11,568 bases of DNA. It comes from Ignavibacteriaceae bacterium (GTDB lineage: Bacteria > Bacteroidota > Ignavibacteria > Ignavibacteriales > Ignavibacteriaceae). The stretch lies in assembly GCA_022865965.1 (NCBI GenBank), contig JALHTS010000058.1, positions 1-11,568 on the forward strand, given 5' to 3'. Both the position numbers and the translations under genes were made by a program. Positions 7,142 to 11,568 of this stretch are shown here, piece by piece. Each line of letters begins with the position of its first letter. The stretch's first letter is position 1. The notes beneath the pieces were generated by a model. That model had not been told where the DNA came from. It saw only the letters and a list, made by a program, of their open reading frames with translations, and made no database searches.

Positions 7142-7336
7142 TCAGAGCTTTAATAAGCCAGCACCTTTAACAGCAATTATGAGTCCAATATTTGTCCTAT
7201 TGAAATAAGAAGCAAATTGAGCAGTAAAGAAAACCAGGACCATATAAACACTTAACAATTCCATTGCCTTGCCAATCCCCTTCATAACATTATAAATATA
7301 AAGTGCAAAAAGTATGAAAAACAACTGAATTTTTTA
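7142..7336 (-). pseudogene. Remnant of an AbgT-family (aminobenzoyl-glutamate) transporter gene
   Basis: About 60 open codons on the minus strand encode a hydrophobic segment resembling the middle-to-late membrane part of AbgT/MtrF transporters. The diagnostic stretch is [20 protein letters not shown] followed by IGLIIAVKG, matching the family pattern AQFVAxFNWSNxG...AVKG as I remember it. Intact family members are about 500 residues, so roughly nine tenths is missing. Upstream, LFFILFAL joins almost directly to [10 protein letters not shown], where intact proteins have an intervening loop, suggesting an internal deletion. The conserved Trp of FNWSN is Arg here. The frame is closed by TAA at 7336-7334 upstream and TGA at 7144-7142 downstream. 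An ATG at the MKGIG position has no ribosome site. A live small membrane protein is possible but less likely. Confidence 0.65.
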
Positions 7337-7351
7337 TATTTTGCAGTTGTT
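7320..7351. promoter_or_regulatory. Inverted repeat AACAACTG-N16-CAGTTGTT, possible operator
   Basis: Two perfect 8-base arms at 7320-7327 and 7344-7351 face each other across 16 bases. The right arm begins directly after the candidate -33 element (TTTG, 7340-7343) of the hybrid kinase gene, placing it in the promoter spacer. The left arm overlaps the AbgT remnant. It could bind a repressor or be a hairpin; no regulator is identified. Confidence 0.35.
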
Positions 7352-7370
7352 AAATTTATATTTACATTTT
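7340..7370 (+). promoter_or_regulatory. Bacteroidota-type promoter of the hybrid sensor gene
   Basis: TTTG at 7340-7343, a 19-base spacer, then TACATTTT at 7363-7370 gives a full -33 element, the exact consensus spacing and seven of eight bases of the TAnnTTTG -7 element. The ATG at 7414 follows after 43 bases with no Shine-Dalgarno site between. Confidence 0.5.
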
Positions 7371-7413
7371 AAATAGTATTTTCTAACACACTAATAAAAT
7401 AATTTAACTTAAT

Positions 7414-9771
7414 ATGCAAAGTGCCAAAATAGATTTTGTTACTAAATACAACAAACTTATTCAATCAGCAGTAATTTATTCAGATGAATTTCCTTCTCAG
7501 TTGTGTGATTTTGTAACTGCTGAATTTGAATTAGAAGTTGCTGTTCTATTTAGAATAACTTCTTCACAATCTTTTGAAGTGTTGGGGAAATCCTCTTTAA
7601 CAAAAAAATATCTTACAAGATACTCGGTACTCGAATGTAAAAATTGCAAACATCTAAAAAATGAACCCGGTTCTGATGAGTTTATTTCACAATCCAATTG
7701 TAAAATTTCAATTACTGATATTGTGCATAATGAAGCTTGTTCACACATTCTTCTTTCTCCAACTGAAAAAATTATTTTCAAGATTTCGAAAAAAAGCAAA
7801 TTTACACAAGGTGAATTGGATAATCTCTCTACAGTTAATTCTAGTGTTAAAAATTTATTAAAAATATGGAGCGGAAACCGTATTATATCGGGAAATTCTG
7901 TAAGTAACATTATTTCATCAATAGCTCAGGAACTACGAACTCCCTCGAATAGCATAATGGGTTTTGCTTCGCTTCTAAATGAAGAAAATTTATCACCTTC
8001 ACAAAGTGAGTATGTTAACACACTAAAGGAAAATGCGTTTGTACTTTTATCAATTATAAACGATATAATTGATCTTGCAAAATTTGAAAACGGTTTAAAT
8101 AAAACGACAAGAACAAATGTAAAGTTAAAAGACTTTATAAATGAAGTTGTTACTCTCTTTTCTGATAAGATTGATTCTAAGAAAATCGAATTCATGATTG
8201 ACATTGACAAAGCACTTCCTGAACATTTGAACATTGACACGCAAAAACTCAGGTACACAATAATTAACATTATTACAAATTCTGTAAGAATCACAGAAAA
8301 AGGAAAAATAAGCATCTCGATTTTTGCTTCAGGAAAAGGTAAGCTAAGTTTCAGAATTACTGACACAAGTAGTGGTCTTCCGGCTAAGAAAGTTACAGAA
8401 ATCTTTCAACCTTTTGCACTAAATGAACTATTTAATTCCAAAATCGGTAACACGACAGGATTAGGTTTAACTCTTTCAAAAAAATATATTGAAGTGCTTG
8501 AAGGAGATATCTCGGTTTCAAGTGCAATCGGTAAAGGAACGACTTATACATTCTCAATTGCAGCCGATATCAGCAGCTCAATCGAATCACAGCTAAGTTC
8601 GCTACCAAAACCATCAGAGAAAAAGAATAAAGTTTTAGTTGTTGAAGATGACTATGCTACATCAAAACTTTTGAGTAATTATTTAACTAAATGGGGATAT
8701 GAACCACTAATTGTTAATTCTGCTCAACAAGCACTTAAATCAGTCGAGAATGAATCTTTCCTTGCTGTATTGATGGATATAGTTCTTCCTGATACAAACG
8801 GATTTGAACTTCTTAAACAAATAAGAGAACATCCCAAAACAAAAAATACTCCGATTATTGTTTGTTCGGTTGAAACAGAACAGCAAAAAGCTTTTCTGAT
8901 GGGTGCAGTTGAATATTTTGTAAAACCAATTAACTATAAGTACTTAGTTGAAATATTAATGAGCTACAGGCTTAAAAAAGACTCCAACATACTTATTGTT
9001 GATGATGACGTTCCCACTCTTAATTTGATGAAAGAAGCTGTTGAACAATCAGGTTTTAATGCTATTGCAGAATCTCATTCATCCAAAGTGATTAGTATGA
9101 TTGAGAATATGAGTCTCGATCTTGCAATTATAGATCTGGATATGCCGGAAATAAATGGTTTCGATCTTATAAAGCTGATTAAGTCAAATAAAAATTTTTC
9201 CAGGCTTCCTATCATTATCTATACAGGTAAAGAAAATTATCAGGATGATCTAAAGAAGATTGATGGGTTGTTCGAAGAATTGCTGCTTAAAAGCAGTTCT
9301 AATATTGAAGATCTTGCAGAAACAATTAATGCAATGATCAACAGATATGATGAGCCTTCTACACCCGAAGAAATAAAAGAAAAGGTCGATAGCGTCAAAA
9401 TACTTCTTGTTGAAGATTACAAACATTCTCAAATTATTGTAACTAGACTTTTAAAGAAAAATAATTTCGATTCAATTGTGGTTGTTGAAAACGGCGTTGA
9501 AGCTGTTGAGGCAGTTCAACATCAGCAGTACAATCTTATACTTATGGATATGCAAATGCCTGTTATGAACGGATTTGAAGCAACTCAAAAATTTAGAGAG
9601 ATACCTGAGTACAAGGACACGCCGATAATAGCTTTAACAGCTTTTGCTATGAAGGGCGACAGGGAAAAATGTCTTGAAGCAGGAGCAACCGACTACATAC
9701 CAAAACCAATTGACAGTCAGGAGTTTATTCAAAAAGTAAAATACTATACTGAAAGTAAAGTCAGTAGCTGA
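7414..9771 (+). CDS. Hybrid histidine-kinase-like protein with three receiver domains and no phospho-accepting His
   Basis: A 785-residue soluble signalling protein with no signal peptide or membrane segment. Residues 1-155 form a GAF-like input domain with Cys75, Cys78, Cys96 and Cys109. A dimerisation domain follows (165-228) whose H-box reads AQELRTPSNSIMGF: Gln172 (codon CAG) replaces the His phosphorylated in normal kinases. The ATP-binding domain (about 235-385) keeps the N-box (NIITNSVRIT, Asn289) and the G2 motif TGLGL (348-352). Its G1 box is DTSSG (317-321) instead of DxGxG. Three receivers follow, each with intact key residues: about 404-520 (acceptor Asp455, Ser485, Lys504), about 523-642 (Asp574, Thr604, Lys626) and about 660-780 (Asp712, Thr742, Lys764). 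There is no HPt or DNA-binding output domain. It likely works as a scaffold, phosphatase or phosphate sink rather than an autokinase; the partner kinase is unknown. It is transcribed alone. Confidence 0.9.
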   Translation: MQSAKIDFVTKYNKLIQSAVIYSDEFPSQLCDFVTAEFELEVAVLFRITSSQSFEVLGKSSLTKKYLTRYSVLECKNCKHLKNEPGSDEFISQSNCKISITDIVHNEACSHILLSPTEKIIFKISKKSKFTQGELDNLSTVNSSVKNLLKIWSGNRIISGNSVSNIISSIAQELRTPSNSIMGFASLLNEENLSPSQSEYVNTLKENAFVLLSIINDIIDLAKFENGLNKTTRTNVKLKDFINEVVTLFSDKIDSKKIEFMIDIDKALPEHLNIDTQKLRYTIINIITNSVRITEKGKISISIFASGKGKLSFRITDTSSGLPAKKVTEIFQPFALNELFNSKIGNTTGLGLTLSKKYIEVLEGDISVSSAIGKGTTYTFSIAADISSSIESQLSSLPKPSEKKNKVLVVEDDYATSKLLSNYLTKWGYEPLIVNSAQQALKSVENESFLAVLMDIVLPDTNGFELLKQIREHPKTKNTPIIVCSVETEQQKAFLMGAVEYFVKPINYKYLVEILMSYRLKKDSNILIVDDDVPTLNLMKEAVEQSGFNAIAESHSSKVISMIENMSLDLAIIDLDMPEINGFDLIKLIKSNKNFSRLPIIIYTGKENYQDDLKKIDGLFEELLLKSSSNIEDLAETINAMINRYDEPSTPEEIKEKVDSVKILLVEDYKHSQIIVTRLLKKNNFDSIVVVENGVEAVEAVQHQQYNLILMDMQMPVMNGFEATQKFREIPEYKDTPIIALTAFAMKGDREKCLEAGATDYIPKPIDSQEFIQKVKYYTESKVSS

Positions 9772-9807
9772 TAACTGAAATATTTTTATCCTGCCATTCG
9801 GTCTAAC

Positions 9808-9838
9808 TTTTCTTAGTCATCAAGGCTGACTAATTTTG
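9808..9838 (+). promoter_or_regulatory. Candidate promoter of gltX-glnS with a dyad in its spacer
   Basis: TTTT at 9808-9811, a 19-base spacer, then TAATTTTG at 9831-9838, an exact TAnnTTTG match. The gltX ATG follows after 34 bases. The spacer holds most of a perfect inverted repeat, TTAGTCA (9813-9819) and TGACTAA (9827-9833), so a DNA-binding protein there would block the promoter. Confidence 0.45.
9813..9837 (+). terminator. Hairpin plus T-run between the hybrid sensor gene and gltX
   Basis: A perfect 7-base-pair stem (9813-9819 with 9827-9833, 7-base loop) is followed by TTTT, 41 bases past the sensor gene's stop. The stem is AT-rich and the T-run short, so as a terminator it would be weak. 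The same bases overlap the candidate gltX promoter, and the dyad may instead be an operator. Confidence 0.35.
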
Positions 9839-9872
9839 TAATCATTATTTTTCATAGTTATTAATTAGACAA

Positions 9873-11330
9873 ATGATAAGCGAAACAGTACGTGTAAGAT
9901 TTGCACCAAGTCCAACCGGTCATCTTCATATAGGTGGATTAAGAACGGCGTTATATAATTATCTTTTTGCAAAACACCATAACGGAAAATTTATTATTCG
10001 CATTGAAGATACTGACAGAAACCGTTACGTAGAAGGTGCTGTTGAAAATTTAATCAGCGTTTTGAATTGGATTGGTTTAAAGTATGATGAAGGTCCTGAT
10101 GTTAAAGGAGAATTCGGACCTTATATGCAGTCACAACGTTTGGATATCTATAAAAAATATGCAAATGATTTATTGGAAAATGGCAAAGCATATTATTGTT
10201 TTTGCACTCCAGAAAGATTGCAAGAACTTCGTGAAGAACAACAGAGGCAAAAACTTCCTCAGGCAAAGTATGATAAACATTGTCTCAATCATACAAAGGA
10301 TGAAATAAAAGGAAAATTTGAATCAGGCATTCCGCATGTAATAAGATTGAATGTACCTTCAAATCAAAAAGTAGTGTTTGATGATGTGATTAGAGAAAGT
10401 GTTGAATTTGATACTTCCAATATTGACGACCAGGTTTTAATTAAGAGCGATGGCTTCCCTACTTATCATCTGGCAAACGTAGTTGATGATCATTTAATGA
10501 AAATAACTCACGTTATCCGTGGTGAAGAATGGTTATCATCAACTCCAAAACATATTCTTCTTTATGATTTTTTAAAATGGGAAAAACCGGTTTTTGCTCA
10601 CCTGCCGCTTTTATTAAATCCCGATAGATCAAAGCTAAGTAAAAGACAAGGCGATGTTGCAGTTGAGGACTATCAATCAAAAGGTTATTTGAAAGAAGCT
10701 TTAATTAATTTTATTGCTTTACTCGGATGGAATGCAGGTGATGATAAAGAATTTTATTATTTAGATGAACTTGTTGAAAAATTTTCTCTTGAACGAGTTA
10801 ATAAAGCCGGTGCTGTATTCGATCTTCAAAAATTAAATTGGTTAAATGCAGAACATCTCCGCAAGAAAACTAATAGCGAAATTCTGCAGATGTTGAAAGC
10901 AGAAATTCAGAATTCTGATTACGAAACTCTAATTTTTTCTGATGATTACTTGCTGACCGTAATTGAAACAATGAAGGAAAGAGTTTCCTTCGTAAAAGAA
11001 TTTATTACAAATGCTCCTTACTTTTTTGAAGCTCCAGATTCGTATGAGGAAGAAATTGTTAAGAAAAGATGGAATCAAGAATCAGCAGAGCTTCTTAAAG
11101 CACTTTCGGAAATATATTCTAAGCTGGATAATCCAACTAAAGAAGATTATGAGCACGGATTAAAATCTTTAACGGAGTTAAAACAAATTGGAATTGGAAA
11201 AATAATTCATCCATTAAGATTAGCAGTGTCCGGAATGGGAAATGGTCCGGGTGTTTATGATATCCTCCATATCATAGGAAAAGATGAAACAATCAAAAGA
11301 ATTAACAAAGCAATTGAAACATTAAAATAA
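9873..11330 (+). CDS. gltX: Glutamyl-tRNA synthetase (GluRS)
   Basis: A class I aminoacyl-tRNA synthetase that charges tRNA-Glu with glutamate using ATP in the cytoplasm. At 485 residues it is full length. The N-terminal Rossmann fold opens with [20 protein letters not shown]; the HIGH motif is HIGG at 19-22. The KMSKS loop is KLSKR at 254-258. A zinc-site pattern, CFC (Cys109, Cys111) with Tyr133 and Cys137, lies in the inserted acceptor-binding domain. The C-terminal anticodon-binding region (about 330-485) is complete and ends with a normal family tail. The ATG at 9873 has no Shine-Dalgarno site. Because a GlnRS gene follows 5 bases after the stop, this enzyme is probably the discriminating type that does not mischarge tRNA-Gln; that is inference from context. 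Confidence 0.96.
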   Translation: MISETVRVRFAPSPTGHLHIGGLRTALYNYLFAKHHNGKFIIRIEDTDRNRYVEGAVENLISVLNWIGLKYDEGPDVKGEFGPYMQSQRLDIYKKYANDLLENGKAYYCFCTPERLQELREEQQRQKLPQAKYDKHCLNHTKDEIKGKFESGIPHVIRLNVPSNQKVVFDDVIRESVEFDTSNIDDQVLIKSDGFPTYHLANVVDDHLMKITHVIRGEEWLSSTPKHILLYDFLKWEKPVFAHLPLLLNPDRSKLSKRQGDVAVEDYQSKGYLKEALINFIALLGWNAGDDKEFYYLDELVEKFSLERVNKAGAVFDLQKLNWLNAEHLRKKTNSEILQMLKAEIQNSDYETLIFSDDYLLTVIETMKERVSFVKEFITNAPYFFEAPDSYEEEIVKKRWNQESAELLKALSEIYSKLDNPTKEDYEHGLKSLTELKQIGIGKIIHPLRLAVSGMGNGPGVYDILHIIGKDETIKRINKAIETLK

Positions 11331-11335
11331 ATCTT

Positions 11336-11568
11336 ATGAACGAAAACATTAGCGAAACCAACAACGAAAATAAATCTGTCACAAAAAATTTCATTGAAGA
11401 AATTATCGAAGATGATCTTAAAACTAATAAGTACAATGGAAGAGTTCACACAAGATTCCCTCCTGAACCAAACGGTTATCTTCATATTGGTCATGCAAAA
11501 TCTATTTGCCTGAACTTCGGATTAGCACAAAAATATAACGGCAAATGTAATTTACGATTCGATGATAC
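11336..11568 (+). CDS. glnS: Glutaminyl-tRNA synthetase (GlnRS), 5' part
   Basis: Seventy-seven complete codons are present before the window ends. After a short Asn/Glu-rich leader come [13 protein letters not shown] and then [20 protein letters not shown], with the HIGH motif at 50-53, and NLRFDDT. The [20 protein letters not shown] pattern is characteristic of bacterial and eukaryotic GlnRS and separates it from GluRS, which has PSPTG. The enzyme attaches glutamine directly to tRNA-Gln, making the GatCAB amidotransferase route unnecessary for this tRNA. It follows gltX by 5 bases without its own promoter, so it is co-transcribed with it. There is no strong Shine-Dalgarno site. Confidence 0.95.
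   Translation, partial: MNENISETNNENKSVTKNFIEEIIEDDLKTNKYNGRVHTRFPPEPNGYLHIGHAKSICLNFGLAQKYNGKCNLRFDD

Noticed and set aside
7497..7910. Minus-strand 137-codon open frame opposite the sensor input domain
   Set aside because: Antisense shadow of a conserved coding frame; nothing recognisable in its translation.
7926..8366. Minus-strand 146-codon open frame inside the hybrid sensor gene
   Set aside because: It is opposite a well-supported kinase domain, with composition expected of antisense translation; no start signal.
9836..9864. Sigma70-like TTGTAA-N17-TATTAA before gltX
   Set aside because: It would start transcription only about two bases before the ATG, and the TAnnTTTG-type promoter at 9808-9838 fits better.

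Overview
The window is AT-rich bacterial chromosome, most likely from the Bacteroidota/Ignavibacteriota (Chlorobi-Ignavibacteria) side of the tree. The evidence is the large outer-membrane beta-barrel protein, promoters resembling the Bacteroidota form (TTTG, 19 bases, TAnnTTTG), little use of Shine-Dalgarno sites, and separate GluRS and GlnRS genes. The phylum is an inference from these features, not a database match.

Left block (1-6969), all on the minus strand. A candidate promoter near 2816-2846 drives a PfkB-family sugar/nucleoside kinase (TTG start, strong Shine-Dalgarno), then mtnA (methylthioribose-1-phosphate isomerase) and recO (recombination repair). These three genes overlap by a few bases and form one operon. 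A further gene with its own strong Shine-Dalgarno site is cut off by the window start. Upstream of this operon are a Nudix hydrolase gene and then a 1157-residue secreted beta-barrel outer-membrane protein of unknown function. The two are separated by hairpins and a dispersed palindromic repeat.

Centre (6970-7413), a 444-base gap between divergent transcription units. It holds the likely promoter of the outer-membrane protein, a second copy of the dispersed repeat, a decayed piece of an AbgT-family transporter gene (about 60 codons), and a promoter with an inverted repeat facing right.

Right block (7414-11568), all on the plus strand. A soluble hybrid sensor kinase-like protein carries three receiver domains. 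Its histidine-kinase domain has Gln where the phospho-accepting His belongs, and a damaged G1 box. It is followed by a promoter with a dyad in its spacer, then gltX (glutamyl-tRNA synthetase) and, 5 bases later, glnS (glutaminyl-tRNA synthetase, cut by the window end).

No CRISPR array, intact mobile element, rRNA or tRNA gene was seen. The most unusual items are the His-less hybrid kinase with a cysteine-rich input domain, the AbgT relic abutting a dispersed repeat, and the kinase-isomerase pair whose substrate is open.
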